This document shows, in pieces, positions 28,307 to 37,188 of a stretch of 64,000 nucleotides of DNA (its first letter is position 1; the number at the start of each line of letters is the position of its first letter). The stretch is from Sphingopyxis sp. JAI108 (GTDB lineage Bacteria > Pseudomonadota > Alphaproteobacteria > Sphingomonadales > Sphingomonadaceae): the NCBI RefSeq assembly GCF_013410105.1, contig NZ_JACCCJ010000001.1, forward strand, positions 806,001 through 870,000. The letters run 5' to 3'. Below the pieces are notes generated by a model that made no database searches, was not told the origin of the DNA, and saw only the letters and a program-made list of their open reading frames with translations. A program made the position numbers and the translations under genes.

Positions 28307-29809
28307 ATGAAAGCTGCTCCTTTCCGCGCCGCCATTGCGGCCGTCGCCCTTCTTTCCTTCACGCCGAGCGTTTCGGCGGCGCCCGCGAAGGCCGATGCCC
28401 CGGTCACCGAGGCCGAGCTTGCCGCGCACATCAAGGTGCTGGCGGACGACGCGTTCGAGGGCCGCGCGCCGGGTAGCGAGGGTGAGGATCGCACAATCGC
28501 CTATGTCGTCGGCGAATGGGCGAAGGCCGGGCTCGAAGCCGTTCCGGGCAGCGCGACGCCGTGGCTCCAGCCGGTGCCCTTCCTCGAGACGCAGGCGCTT
28601 GGCGGATCGGCGAAGTTCAAGGTAAGCGGCCGCGATTTCGCGCTGGGCGACGACGGGATCGTCCTGAACGGCCGCGATGCGTCGGTCGCGCTCGCGGGCG
28701 TACCTGCGCTCTTCGTCGGTTATGGCATCGACGGCGCCGGCAAGGTCAATGCCGACGTCAAGGGCAAGCTCGCGATCATGTTGTTCGACAACGCGCCCTT
28801 TGGCGACGACCTGCCGCGCTATCGCGAGCGGCGGCAGATGCTTGCCGACGCGGGCGCGAGCGCGGTGCTCGTGATTTCGACGGGTGCGGTGCCGTGGCCG
28901 GCGCTGCGCGAAAGTCTCGGCAGCAAATATGTGCGCCTCGCGAGCGCGAAGGCGGGCGCGCCGGTCAGCGGTTTCCTGTCGCCCGAAGCCGGCGATGCGC
29001 TGCTCAAGGCGGCGGGGCAGGATGGCGCGGCGCTGCGCGAGGCCGCCAAGTCGCCCGATTACAAGGGCGCCGCGCTGCCGGTGACGGCGGACTTTACCAC
29101 GCAATCGGCGGTCCGCCCCTTTGCCAGTCACAATATCATCGCCAAGCTGCCCGGCGCGAAGCCCGACGGCAAGGCGGTGCTGTTCCTCGGCCATTGGGAC
29201 CATCTCGGCATCTGCGCGCCCGAGGGCGAGGCCGACCGCATCTGCAACGGCGCGGTCGACAATGCGAGCGGGATCGCGGTGCTGATCGAGATCGCGAAGC
29301 GGCTCGGCAAGGGCGCGCGCCCCGACCGCGACATTTATTTCATGGCGACGACCGCGGAGGAAAAGGGCCTGCTCGGCGCGCATTATTTCGCCGACCATCC
29401 GGTGGTGCCGCTGTCCGACATCACCGTCGCGCTCAACGTCGATACGATCGCGATTTCGCCGCGCGGCACGCCCGTCGCGACGATCGGGCGCGGCAAGCCC
29501 GCTTATGACGCGGTGGTGCGGGAGGCGGCGACGAAGCTCGGCCGCACGCTCGACGAGGATGGCGAGGCCGATGCCTTCATCCAGCGGCAGGACGGGTGGG
29601 CGCTGGGTGCCAAGGGCGTGACATCGTTGATGGTCGGCGGCAGCTTTTCGGACATGAAGCTGCTCGAAGCCTTTCTGAGCAGCGATTATCACGGTCCGGC
29701 GGACAATTTCTCGGACAAGATCCCGCTCGGCGGCGCGGCGGAGGATGCGGATTTGCACGTCGCGCTGGGGCGGGCGTTTGCCGATACCAAGCGGTGGCCG
29801 GGTAGGTAA
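28307..29809 (+). CDS. Secreted M28-family metallopeptidase with PA domain
   Basis: 500 residues with a signal peptide (cleavage near SFTPSVSA). A PA-type insertion occupies about residues 90-230. The M28 zinc site is seen in LGHWDHLG, NGAVDNASG (bridging Asp), TAEEKGLLGAHY (catalytic Glu and ligand), LNVDTI, and a late DYHGPADNFSDK His. These are aminopeptidases acting in the periplasm or outside. ATG 28307 was chosen to give a compact signal peptide; ATG 28289 is also in frame. The gene appears monocistronic. Confidence 0.9.
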   Translation: MKAAPFRAAIAAVALLSFTPSVSAAPAKADAPVTEAELAAHIKVLADDAFEGRAPGSEGEDRTIAYVVGEWAKAGLEAVPGSATPWLQPVPFLETQALGGSAKFKVSGRDFALGDDGIVLNGRDASVALAGVPALFVGYGIDGAGKVNADVKGKLAIMLFDNAPFGDDLPRYRERRQMLADAGASAVLVISTGAVPWPALRESLGSKYVRLASAKAGAPVSGFLSPEAGDALLKAAGQDGAALREAAKSPDYKGAALPVTADFTTQSAVRPFASHNIIAKLPGAKPDGKAVLFLGHWDHLGICAPEGEADRICNGAVDNASGIAVLIEIAKRLGKGARPDRDIYFMATTAEEKGLLGAHYFADHPVVPLSDITVALNVDTIAISPRGTPVATIGRGKPAYDAVVREAATKLGRTLDEDGEADAFIQRQDGWALGAKGVTSLMVGGSFSDMKLLEAFLSSDYHGPADNFSDKIPLGGAAEDADLHVALGRAFADTKRWPGR

Positions 29810-29819
29810 TTCTCTAGAT

Positions 29820-29895
29820 CGTCATTGCGAGCGAAGCGAAGCAATCTAGGGCCGTTTACGCCACTCTGGATTGCTTCGCTTCGCTCGCAATGACG
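29820..29895. repeat. CATTGCGAG-type dispersed inverted repeat (copy 2)
   Basis: Thirty-base arms at 29820-29849 and 29866-29895 are complementary with one mismatch, around a 16-bp spacer. The arms read CGTCATTGCGAGCGAAGCG onward. It lies between the convergent M28 and DAHP synthase genes and is near-identical in the arm to copies at 25832 and 44247. Confidence 0.88.
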
Positions 29896-29904
29896 AGAAT
29901 GGCG

Positions 29905-31278
29905 TTACGCCGCCTGCTTCGCCCGGTCCGCCATTTCCTGATTGAGCATCTCGGCGAGCAGGAAGGCCAGCTCGAGGCTCTGCCCAGCATTCAGGCGCGG
30001 GTCGCAGTGTGTGTGATAGCGATCGGCAAGGTCCATCTGCGTCACGTCCATCGCGCCGCCGGTGCATTCGGTGACATTCTGGCCGGTCATCTCGATATGG
30101 ATGCCGCCGCCATGCGTGCCCTCGGCGCGGTGGACGGCGAAGAAGCCGCGCACTTCGGCGAGGATGCGCTCGAACGGGCGCGTTTTATAGCCGTTGGGCG
30201 TCTTGATGACATTACCGTGCATCGGGTCGCACGACCAGACGACGGGGTGGCCAGATTCCTTCACCGCGCGCACCAGCCCCGGCAGCTGCGCCTCGATCTT
30301 GTCATGGCCGTAGCGCGTGATCAGCGTCATGCGGCCCGCGACATGGTTCGGATTGAGCGTGTCGAGCAGGCGCAGCAGCACGTCGGGCTCGAGGCTGGGG
30401 CCGCATTTCATGCCGACCGGATTGCCGATCCCGCGGAGATATTCGATATGCGCCGAGCCTTCGAAGCGGGTGCGGTCGCCGACCCACAAGAAATGGCCCG
30501 AGGTGTCGTACCAGCCGCCGGTCAGGCTGTCCTGCCGGGTCAGCGCCTGCTCATAAGGAAGCAGCAGCGCCTCGTGGCTGGTGTAGAAGCTGGTGCCCTT
30601 GATCTGCGGGACTGTTTCGGGGGTCACCCCGCACGCTTCCATGAAGGCGAGCGCTTCGGAAATGCGGCCTGCGGTTTCCTGATATTTCTTCGCCCACGGG
30701 CTGCGGTCCATGAAGTCGTGCGTCCAGGCATTGACCTGCTGCAGGTTCGCATAGCCGCCGTTCGCGAAGGCGCGGAGCAGGTTGAGCGTCGCCGCCGACT
30801 GGTTGTATGCCTTGACCATGCGCTGCGGGTCGGGCTCGCGGCCCGCGGGGTCGAAGGCGATGTCGTTGATGTTGTCGCCGCGATAGCTGGGCAGCGACAC
30901 GCCATCGATCTCTTCCATGTCGGCCGAGCGCGGCTTGGCGAACTGGCCCGCCATGCGGCCGAGCTTCACCACGGGCATCTTCGACGCGAAGGTCAGCACG
31001 ACCGCCATCTGGAGAAGGACGCGGAAGGTGTCGCGGATATTGTTCGGATGGAATTCGGCAAAGCTTTCGGCGCAGTCGCCGCCCTGGAGCAGGAAGGCCT
31101 TGCCCTCCGCGACGCGGCCGAGTTCGCTCGTCAGCTCGCGCGCCTCGCCCGCGAAGACCAGCGGGGGATAATTGCTGAGTTCGCGTTCGGCCGCCGCGAG
31201 CGCATCGGCGTCGCGGTAGGTGGGCAGCTGGCGGGCCTCGTGCGAACGCCAGCTATGCGGTTGCCAATTTTTCGTCAT
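29905..31278 (-). CDS. aroG: 3-deoxy-7-phosphoheptulonate synthase, class II
   Basis: 457 residues of the plant/actinobacterial class II type. It condenses PEP and erythrose 4-phosphate in the first shikimate step. Landmarks are [12 protein letters not shown] at the N-terminus, [11 protein letters not shown] with the metal Cys, [25 protein letters not shown], and the C-terminal [23 protein letters not shown] and [11 protein letters not shown]. The start [10 protein letters not shown] at 31278 is family-like; a 60-bp upstream extension is not. No other shikimate genes are adjacent. Confidence 0.95.
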   Translation of the reverse strand: MTKNWQPHSWRSHEARQLPTYRDADALAAAERELSNYPPLVFAGEARELTSELGRVAEGKAFLLQGGDCAESFAEFHPNNIRDTFRVLLQMAVVLTFASKMPVVKLGRMAGQFAKPRSADMEEIDGVSLPSYRGDNINDIAFDPAGREPDPQRMVKAYNQSAATLNLLRAFANGGYANLQQVNAWTHDFMDRSPWAKKYQETAGRISEALAFMEACGVTPETVPQIKGTSFYTSHEALLLPYEQALTRQDSLTGGWYDTSGHFLWVGDRTRFEGSAHIEYLRGIGNPVGMKCGPSLEPDVLLRLLDTLNPNHVAGRMTLITRYGHDKIEAQLPGLVRAVKESGHPVVWSCDPMHGNVIKTPNGYKTRPFERILAEVRGFFAVHRAEGTHGGGIHIEMTGQNVTECTGGAMDVTQMDLADRYHTHCDPRLNAGQSLELAFLLAEMLNQEMADRAKQAA

Positions 31279-31528
31279 CTGCCTGTCTTCTCGCGTTCGA
31301 ATCGAGCGCCACATGGCGCTTATGCCGCGCGGAAGCAATGTTTCCCGCGCGAGCGAAGCGGAAAATTAGCATTATCGTGACATTTGCGCACCTATGCTTT
31401 TCTTCAGGGCCAGGAACTGATAGTTTATTGCGAAGCTTGGTGTGGGGATGGGCGCGCGCGGCCAAGGTTGTTAGCTATCGGTTACGTTAAACACCCAGTG
31501 ACCCGGCTGCGGGTCGGGATGCGAGCGA

Positions 31529-32200
31529 TTGGCTGTGGCGAATTTCGATTCCGCGTGGTTCCTTTACGGGGCGCTGCTGCTCCTTTTGGCGACGAGCTTT
31601 GTCGTGCGCATCGACTATGCGCGCATCGGCCTCGCCGCCGCGGCGCTTGTCGCGCTGCCGCTGACCCTCTTTCGCGGGTCGGACCTCGGTTACAGCCTGC
31701 TCGTGCTTGCGATACTGGTGGTCAATATCGGCATATTGACGCGCCTCTGGCTGCGCGGGACGAAAGTCAGCTTTTCGGCCGAGGAAGAGGCGCTGCGCCG
31801 CGAGCATTTTGCGGGGCTGAGCGCGGCGGCGGCGCGCGACCTGATCGACGAGGGTCACTGGATTTCGGCGAAACGCGGCGAAGTGCTGATCCGCGAAAAC
31901 CAGGCGGCGCCGAGCCTCTTCTACCTCGCCGAGGGGCAGGCGGCGATCCTGCGCGACGGGGTCGAGATCGGGAAATTGTCCGACGGCGCGCTGATCGGCG
32001 AAGCGACGGTGCTCGACGGCGCCCAGGCGACGGGAACGGTGCTTCTCGGCAGCAACGCCCGCCTCTGGTTCGTTCCCGCCGCCGCGCTGCGCGCCTATCT
32101 CGCCGCCAATCCGGGCATCGCGGGCGCGCTCCATGAGGGCTTTGCGCGCGCGCTTCGTGGCAAGCTCGCCAGCGCGAACACGCGCATCGCCGAGCGGTGA
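31529..32200 (+). CDS. Membrane-anchored cyclic-nucleotide-binding-domain protein (Popeye-like)
   Basis: 223 residues. Three hydrophobic helices occupy about residues 8-78 (FLYGALLLLLATSFVV, then IGLAAAALVALPLTLF, then LVLAILVVNIGILTRL). A cytoplasmic cNMP-binding fold follows (AKRGEVLIRENQAAPSLFYLAEGQAAI, then LIGEATVLDG). The phosphate-cassette-like element is LIGEATVLDGAQATGT rather than GELAL-x-x-x-x-R, so ligand binding is uncertain. The architecture parallels Popeye-domain proteins. The start may be TTG 31529 or GTG 31535. Confidence 0.75.
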   Translation: MAVANFDSAWFLYGALLLLLATSFVVRIDYARIGLAAAALVALPLTLFRGSDLGYSLLVLAILVVNIGILTRLWLRGTKVSFSAEEEALRREHFAGLSAAAARDLIDEGHWISAKRGEVLIRENQAAPSLFYLAEGQAAILRDGVEIGKLSDGALIGEATVLDGAQATGTVLLGSNARLWFVPAAALRAYLAANPGIAGALHEGFARALRGKLASANTRIAER

Positions 32201-32266
32201 GCAATTTTCCCGGCGCGCACGCGTGCAGCCTCGAATCTGCAACCGCTGCCTGCTAACCCTCGGGAC

Positions 32267-32617
32267 ATGACGATGATTCTCTATGGCATTTCGAATTGCG
32301 ACACGGTGAAGAAGGCGCGGCGCTGGCTCGACGAGCAGGGCGTCGCCTATCGCTTCCACGACGTCCGCAAGGACGGGCTCGACGCGGTGCGACTGCAGGG
32401 CTGGATCGACGCGCTTGGCTGGGAAAAGCTGCTCAACAAGGCAGGGACGACCTTTCGCAAGCTGCCCGAGGCGCAGAAGGAGGGGCTCGATGCCGCATCG
32501 GCGAAGGCGCTAATGCTCGATCAGCCCGCCATGATCCGGCGCCCGGTCGTCGAAGCCGGCGGCGATGTGAGCGTGGGCTTTTCGGCCGCAGACTGGCAGG
32601 CGCGGTTTGCGGCATGA
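32267..32617 (+). CDS. ArsC/Spx-family (YffB-like) thioredoxin-fold protein
   Basis: 116 residues. YGISNCDTVKKARRWLDEQG is the family start with a single Cys (no CxxC), as in YffB. IRRPVVE supplies the conserved cis-Pro/Arg motif. YffB-type proteins are glutathione-linked with unclear substrates, and classic arsenate reduction is not implied. The TGA overlaps the next gene's ATG (ATGA), so it is coupled to the GDPD gene. Confidence 0.88.
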   Translation: MTMILYGISNCDTVKKARRWLDEQGVAYRFHDVRKDGLDAVRLQGWIDALGWEKLLNKAGTTFRKLPEAQKEGLDAASAKALMLDQPAMIRRPVVEAGGDVSVGFSAADWQARFAA

Positions 32618-33690
32618 TCCGGCCGGTCATCGCCGCGGCGGCGCTGATGCTGTCCGCAGGCTGCACGGCTGACGACGTGATCGCGCAGCCCACCCTCGAC
32701 GGACAGCCGCCGATCGTCATCGCGCATCGCGGCGCGTCGGGCGAGCGGCCCGAACACACGCTGGCGGGTTATCGGCTCGCGATCGAACAGGGTGCCGATT
32801 TCATCGAGCCCGACCTGGTGCTGACCAGGGACGGCGTCCTCGTCGCGCGGCACGAGAATGAGATTTCGGAAACCACCGACGTCGCCGACCATCCCGAGTT
32901 CGCGAACCGCAAAGCGGAGAAGACGATCGACGGGCAGACGGTCGAGGGCTGGTTCACCGAGGATTTCACGCTGGCCGAGTTGAAGACGCTTCGCGCGCGC
33001 GAGCGGCTGCCGCGGCTCCGCAGCACCGATTATGACGGTCGGTTCGAAATTCCGACCTTCGAGGAAATCCTGACCTTGCTCGCCGAGATGAACAGCGAGC
33101 GGGACAAGCCCGTGGGCGTCTATCCCGAGACCAAGCACCCGAGCTATTTCGTCTCGATCGGCCTGCCGCACGAGGCGCCGCTGCTCGCGATGCTGGACCG
33201 CTTCGGCTATCGCGGCCGCACCGCGCCGGTGTTCATACAGAGCTTCGAAGTCGGCAACCTGATGGACCTGCGCGCGAAGAGTGACCTGCCGCTGATCCAG
33301 TTGATGGACGCCGGGGGCGGGCCCGCCGACCGGCCCGGCACCAGCTATGCCGCGATGGCGTCGCCTTCGGGGCTGAAGATGATCGCCGGATATGCCAACG
33401 GCATCGGCCCGAACAAGGCGATGGTGATCCCGCGCGGAACGCTCGGCCGGCTCGGCAAGCCGACCGCGCTGGTGCGCGACGCGCACGCCGCGGGGCTGAA
33501 GGTGCATCCCTGGACGTTTCGGCGCGAAAACTACTTCCTCCCGCTCGGCGACAAGGCCAGTATCAACCCTGCGGGTCATGGCGACCTGGCGGACGAGATC
33601 GACGCCTATCTTGCCGCCGGGATCGACGGCCTGTTCAGCGACAACCCGCGCGAGGCGGTGCCCGCGGTTGCAAAAGGAGTTTCGCGATGA
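32614..33690 (+). CDS. Glycerophosphodiester phosphodiesterase lipoprotein
   Basis: 358 residues. The signal peptide ends in a lipobox (LSAG-Cys17), so a periplasm-facing lipoprotein is expected. The GDPD core shows VIAHRGASGERPEHT (catalytic His and Arg), FIEPDLVLTRDG with the metal Glu/Asp, and VARHENEI. It hydrolyses glycerophosphodiesters from lipid turnover to glycerol 3-phosphate and alcohol, like GlpQ. It overlaps both neighbours by four bases (ATGA), a tightly coupled run. Confidence 0.92.
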   Translation: MIRPVIAAAALMLSAGCTADDVIAQPTLDGQPPIVIAHRGASGERPEHTLAGYRLAIEQGADFIEPDLVLTRDGVLVARHENEISETTDVADHPEFANRKAEKTIDGQTVEGWFTEDFTLAELKTLRARERLPRLRSTDYDGRFEIPTFEEILTLLAEMNSERDKPVGVYPETKHPSYFVSIGLPHEAPLLAMLDRFGYRGRTAPVFIQSFEVGNLMDLRAKSDLPLIQLMDAGGGPADRPGTSYAAMASPSGLKMIAGYANGIGPNKAMVIPRGTLGRLGKPTALVRDAHAAGLKVHPWTFRRENYFLPLGDKASINPAGHGDLADEIDAYLAAGIDGLFSDNPREAVPAVAKGVSR

Positions 33691-34616
33691 CCGAACGCGC
33701 GCTGGGCCAGAGCGGCCTGTCGATCCGCCCCTTCGTGCTCGGCGGCAATGTCTTTGGCATGACGGCGGACAAGGCCGCCAGCTTCGCCGTTCTCGACCGC
33801 TTCGTCGAACATGGCGGCGGAATGATCGACACCGCCGACGTCTATTCGGCGTGGGTACCGGGGCACAAGGGTGGCGAGTCCGAAACCATGATGGGTGCGT
33901 GGCTCAGGGAAAGCGGAGCGCGCGACAAGGTCCTGATCGCCACCAAAGTCGGCATGATGCCCGGCGGCCTCGAGCCCGATCGCATCCGCGACGCGGTGCA
34001 GGGGTCGCTCGACCGGCTCGGCACCGATGTCATCGACCTCTATTTCGCGCATAAGGACGATCCCGACCTGCCGCTCGATGAAGTGCTCGGCGCCTTTGCC
34101 GAGCTGGTCGACGCGGGGATCGTGCGCGCGATCGGCGCGTCCAACTATTCCGCCGAGCGGCTGGCCGAGGCGCTGCGCGTCGCGGACGAAAAGGGCCTGC
34201 CGCGCTTCACCGCGATGCAGCCCGAACTCAACCTGCTCGACCGGGCCCAATATGAAGGCCCGTTGCAGCAGCTCTGCATCGATGAAGGGCTGGGCGTCGT
34301 CACCTATTTCAGCCTCGCCTCGGGCTATCTGTCGGGGAAGTATCGCAGTGCCGCCGACCTTGGCAAAAGCCCGCGCGGTGCGCGGGTCAAACCCTATCTG
34401 GAAGGAAAGGGCCCCGCGGTGCTCGCGGCGATGGAGCGGATCGCGGCCGAAACCGGCGCGACGCTGTCGCAGATCGCGCTCGCCTGGGTCGCGGCGCAGC
34501 CCGGCATCACCGCGCCGATCGCGAGCGCGACGACGGTCGGGCAGCTCGACGAGCTGATGGGCAGCCTCGATCTCGATCTGAGCGACGCGCAGCTCGCGGC
34601 GTTGAGCGAAGCCTGA
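33687..34616 (+). CDS. Aldo/keto reductase
   Basis: 309 residues. The catalytic tetrad is visible: Asp and Tyr in DTADVYSAW, Lys in IATKVGM, and His in LYFAHKDDP. The C-terminal NADPH motif region is IASATTVGQLDEL. It resembles the YajO/Tas-like open-chain aldo/keto reductases. It is coupled by ATGA to the GDPD gene. The carbonyl substrate is not identifiable. Confidence 0.93.
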   Translation: MTERALGQSGLSIRPFVLGGNVFGMTADKAASFAVLDRFVEHGGGMIDTADVYSAWVPGHKGGESETMMGAWLRESGARDKVLIATKVGMMPGGLEPDRIRDAVQGSLDRLGTDVIDLYFAHKDDPDLPLDEVLGAFAELVDAGIVRAIGASNYSAERLAEALRVADEKGLPRFTAMQPELNLLDRAQYEGPLQQLCIDEGLGVVTYFSLASGYLSGKYRSAADLGKSPRGARVKPYLEGKGPAVLAAMERIAAETGATLSQIALAWVAAQPGITAPIASATTVGQLDELMGSLDLDLSDAQLAALSEA

Positions 34617-34675
34617 AGCCCGGACCGGCGCCACCGGGGGGAGGCGCCGGACCGGGCCCGCGCGGCCGCGCTGTC

Positions 34676-34894
34676 TCAATCCCCGTCGTCAATCCACTGA
34701 AAGACCGTGTCGAGCGGCTTGCCGAAGACGTGGGCGATACGGAAGGCCACCTCGAGCGACGGCGAATATTTGCCCTGCTCGATCGCCGCGATCGTCTGAC
34801 GCGTCACCCCGACCCGCTCGCCCAGATCGCCCTGTGTCATCTCGTCGGCCAGGAAGCGCAGCGTGCGGATATCGTTGGTGAAGGGAAGCGCCAC
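34676..34894 (-). CDS. Short XRE-family HTH regulator
   Basis: 72 residues, essentially one HTH_3 domain: MTQGDLGERVGVTRQTIAAIEQGKYSPS then AFRIAHVFGKPLDTVF. It starts at GTG three bases after the membrane protein gene ends, so the two form one unit. Such XRE plus small membrane protein pairs often autoregulate. An inverted repeat before the membrane gene is the obvious candidate site. Confidence 0.9.
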   Translation of the reverse strand: MALPFTNDIRTLRFLADEMTQGDLGERVGVTRQTIAAIEQGKYSPSLEVAFRIAHVFGKPLDTVFQWIDDGD

Positions 34895-34897
34895 CGG

Positions 34898-35320
34898 TCA
34901 GTGCCCCCGGCGATAATAATAGAGCTGCGCGCCAACGCGGACCAGTTCGGCCAGCACGACGGTCGCGATCAACATGTTGAGATAGACGCCCGGCGTGAAG
35001 CGATAGAATATCGCGATCATATTCGCCCAGCAGCCGAGCACCAGCGGATAATAAGCGAGATGGGTGCCGAGGAGGTGGATGCCGCGTTCGCGCTCGTCTT
35101 CCTTGACGTACGCCTCGTTGGGCGCGCGGATGGCAAAGAAGGCGGCCGTTGCCGCCATCACGGCGATGATGATGACCGTCACCGGCACCAGCATCCCCGC
35201 CACCGCGCCGACGCCCGCCGGGGTGTCGATCTTGTGCCAGGGATAGGCGACGAAATACCAGCCAAAGGCGACGAAGATGCCGATGAAGGCCGCCCAGTGG
35301 GTTTTTTCGCGAAAGGACAT
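34898..35320 (-). CDS. Four-helix integral membrane protein of unknown function
   Basis: 140 residues with four hydrophobic segments: AAFIGIFVAFGWYFVAY, VGAVAGMLVPVTVIIIAVMA, HLAYYPLVLGCWANMIAIFY and LNMLIATVVLAELVRVGAQLY. A charged loop EDERERGIHLLG between helices two and three resembles DUF2178-type proteins. No function is assignable. It is co-transcribed with the XRE regulator. Confidence 0.8.
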   Translation of the reverse strand: MSFREKTHWAAFIGIFVAFGWYFVAYPWHKIDTPAGVGAVAGMLVPVTVIIIAVMAATAAFFAIRAPNEAYVKEDERERGIHLLGTHLAYYPLVLGCWANMIAIFYRFTPGVYLNMLIATVVLAELVRVGAQLYYYRRGH

Positions 35321-35355
35321 GTCCGACGTCTCCGATGTTCGTTCAATTAGACGAG

Positions 35356-35375
35356 ATGTTAATTAAAACTAACAT
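35356..35375. promoter_or_regulatory. Operator-like inverted repeat before the membrane-XRE pair
   Basis: ATGTTAAT (35356-35363) and ACTAACAT (35368-35375) are complementary at seven of eight positions around TAAA. It lies in an A/T-rich patch between the membrane gene and panB, 36 bp upstream of the membrane gene start. Size and symmetry suit an XRE dimer. Confidence 0.5.
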
Positions 35376-35448
35376 TGAGTCAAGGATAATTTACATCGCC
35401 TGCCTTCGCGCTTTCGCCGCCGCGGATTAGCCGCTAAACCGCCGCGCC

Positions 35449-36312
35449 ATGTCCACGCTCCCTAAAACGCTCACCTTCGACACATCGACCAGCCGCGCCA
35501 ATCCGACGCCGCAACCGATGAAGCGCCTCACGGTGCCGCGCATCCGCCAGCGCAAGGGCGGCGAGCCGCTGGTCATGCTGACCGCCTACACCGTCCGCAT
35601 GGCGCAGCTGCTCGACCCGCATTGCGACATGTTGCTCGTCGGCGATTCGCTCGCGCAGGTAATTTACGGTCTGCCGCACACCGTCGGGGTGACGATGGAG
35701 ATGATGGCGCTGCACGGCGCGGCGGTGGTTCGCGGCAGCTATCATGCCGCAGTGATCGTCGACATGCCGTTCGGCAGCTATGAGGGCAGCCCGCAGCAGG
35801 CGTTCGACAATGCCGCGCGCCTGCTCAAGGAAACCGGCGCGGCGGCGGTGAAGGTCGAGGGCGGCAAGGTGCTCGCCCCGACGATCGAATTCCTGACCCA
35901 GCGCGGCATTCCGGTGATGGGTCATGTCGGGCTGACGCCGCAGGCGGTCAACATCCTCGGCGGCTATGGCGTGCGCGGCAAGAGCGAGGAAGAGGCGCGC
36001 TCGATCGTCGAGGATGCGGTCGCGGTCGCGCAGGCCGGCGCCTTTTCGATCGTCATCGAAGGCGTGCTCGAATCGATCGCGATCGAGATCACGAACAAGG
36101 TCGATTGCCCGACGATCGGCATCGGCGCATCGGCGCAGTGCGACGGCCAGGTCCTCGTCACCGACGACATGCTCGGCATGTTCGACCGCGTGCCCAAGTT
36201 CGTGAAGCGCTATCAGGACATGGCCGGCGTCGTCAGCGGCGCGGTCAAGGACTATGCCGACGAAGTCAGGTCCCGTTCATTCCCGACCGAGGATCAGATC
36301 TACGCAGGTTGA
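35449..36312 (+). CDS. panB: 3-methyl-2-oxobutanoate hydroxymethyltransferase
   Basis: 287 residues. It transfers a hydroxymethyl group from methylene-tetrahydrofolate to ketoisovalerate in pantothenate synthesis. Motifs are [25 protein letters not shown] (metal Asp), [16 protein letters not shown] (Lys) and IVIEGV (catalytic Glu). The N-terminal extension ending [13 protein letters not shown] is typical of sphingomonads, supporting ATG 35449. panC and panE are not adjacent. Confidence 0.96.
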   Translation: MSTLPKTLTFDTSTSRANPTPQPMKRLTVPRIRQRKGGEPLVMLTAYTVRMAQLLDPHCDMLLVGDSLAQVIYGLPHTVGVTMEMMALHGAAVVRGSYHAAVIVDMPFGSYEGSPQQAFDNAARLLKETGAAAVKVEGGKVLAPTIEFLTQRGIPVMGHVGLTPQAVNILGGYGVRGKSEEEARSIVEDAVAVAQAGAFSIVIEGVLESIAIEITNKVDCPTIGIGASAQCDGQVLVTDDMLGMFDRVPKFVKRYQDMAGVVSGAVKDYADEVRSRSFPTEDQIYAG

Positions 36313-36413
36313 TGGCGCGGCGGCGACCCAAAGTGAAACGCTTGGCCTTTCCCTGTGCCGTCGCTAAGGAAGCGGGCCGGCCCAGCGCCGCTATTGAGTT
36401 TATGGAGGTTTGA

Positions 36414-37187
36414 TTGGCCCTGAGCCCGACGAATGACGCCGCGCTGTTGCAGGAAGTCGACGAAGCCGTCCGCAAGGACCGGCTCGACACGATCATGCAG
36501 CGTTACGGCCGGTGGATCATCGGCGGCGTCCTTGCCGCGCTGCTGGCATTCGGCGGCTATCTCTTCTGGAGCCACCGGCAGGATGCCGCGCGCGGCGAAC
36601 AGGCCGAGGAACTGATCGCGGCATTCGAAAAGCTTGGCACCAACCAGCCGCGCGCCGCGACCGCCGAACTGCAGAAGATCGCGGCGGAAGGCGACCCAGC
36701 CTATCGCGCGGTCGCGCAGATGCAGGAAGCGAATATCAAGGCGCAGGCCGGCGACCTGAAGGCCGCCGCCGCCTTGATGGCAAAGGTCGCCGCGGACACC
36801 AAGCTCGACCAGGCGCTGCGCGACCTTGCGCTGATCCGCCAGACGGCGTTCGAATATGACACGCTGAAGCCCGAGACGGTGATCGCGCGGATGAAGCCGA
36901 TGATCGATGCCAAGGATCCGGCGTCGAGCTGGTTCGCGAGCGCCGCCGAACTGTCGGCCACGGCGCATTATCAGCTGGGCCAGTTCGACCAGGCCGGCGC
37001 GCTTTATGGCCGCATCGCCAAATTGCCCGACGTGACGCGGTCGCTGCAATCGCGTTCGGTGCAGATGGCGGGCATGCTCGGCGTCGACGCGGTTACGGAC
37101 AGGGCGGCGGAAAGTGCCGCCGCCGAAAAGAAAGGCGATGCTGCGCCGAAGGCAGCGGCAGCCGCGAAGACTGAGGAAGCCAATTAA
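36414..37187 (+). CDS. YfgM-like tetratricopeptide membrane protein
   Basis: 257 residues. A short cytoplasmic N-terminus (EVDEAVRKDRLDTIMQRYGRW) precedes one membrane helix (IIGGVLAALLAFGGYLFW). TPR-like helices and an Ala/Lys-rich tail follow. This matches YfgM/TPR_21 proteins, which work beside SecYEG and periplasmic chaperones. It begins at TTG 36414 with GGAGG upstream. The order yfgM-bamB-der is the same as in E. coli, supporting the call. Confidence 0.88.
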   Translation: MALSPTNDAALLQEVDEAVRKDRLDTIMQRYGRWIIGGVLAALLAFGGYLFWSHRQDAARGEQAEELIAAFEKLGTNQPRAATAELQKIAAEGDPAYRAVAQMQEANIKAQAGDLKAAAALMAKVAADTKLDQALRDLALIRQTAFEYDTLKPETVIARMKPMIDAKDPASSWFASAAELSATAHYQLGQFDQAGALYGRIAKLPDVTRSLQSRSVQMAGMLGVDAVTDRAAESAAAEKKGDAAPKAAAAAKTEEAN

Positions 37188-37188
37188 T

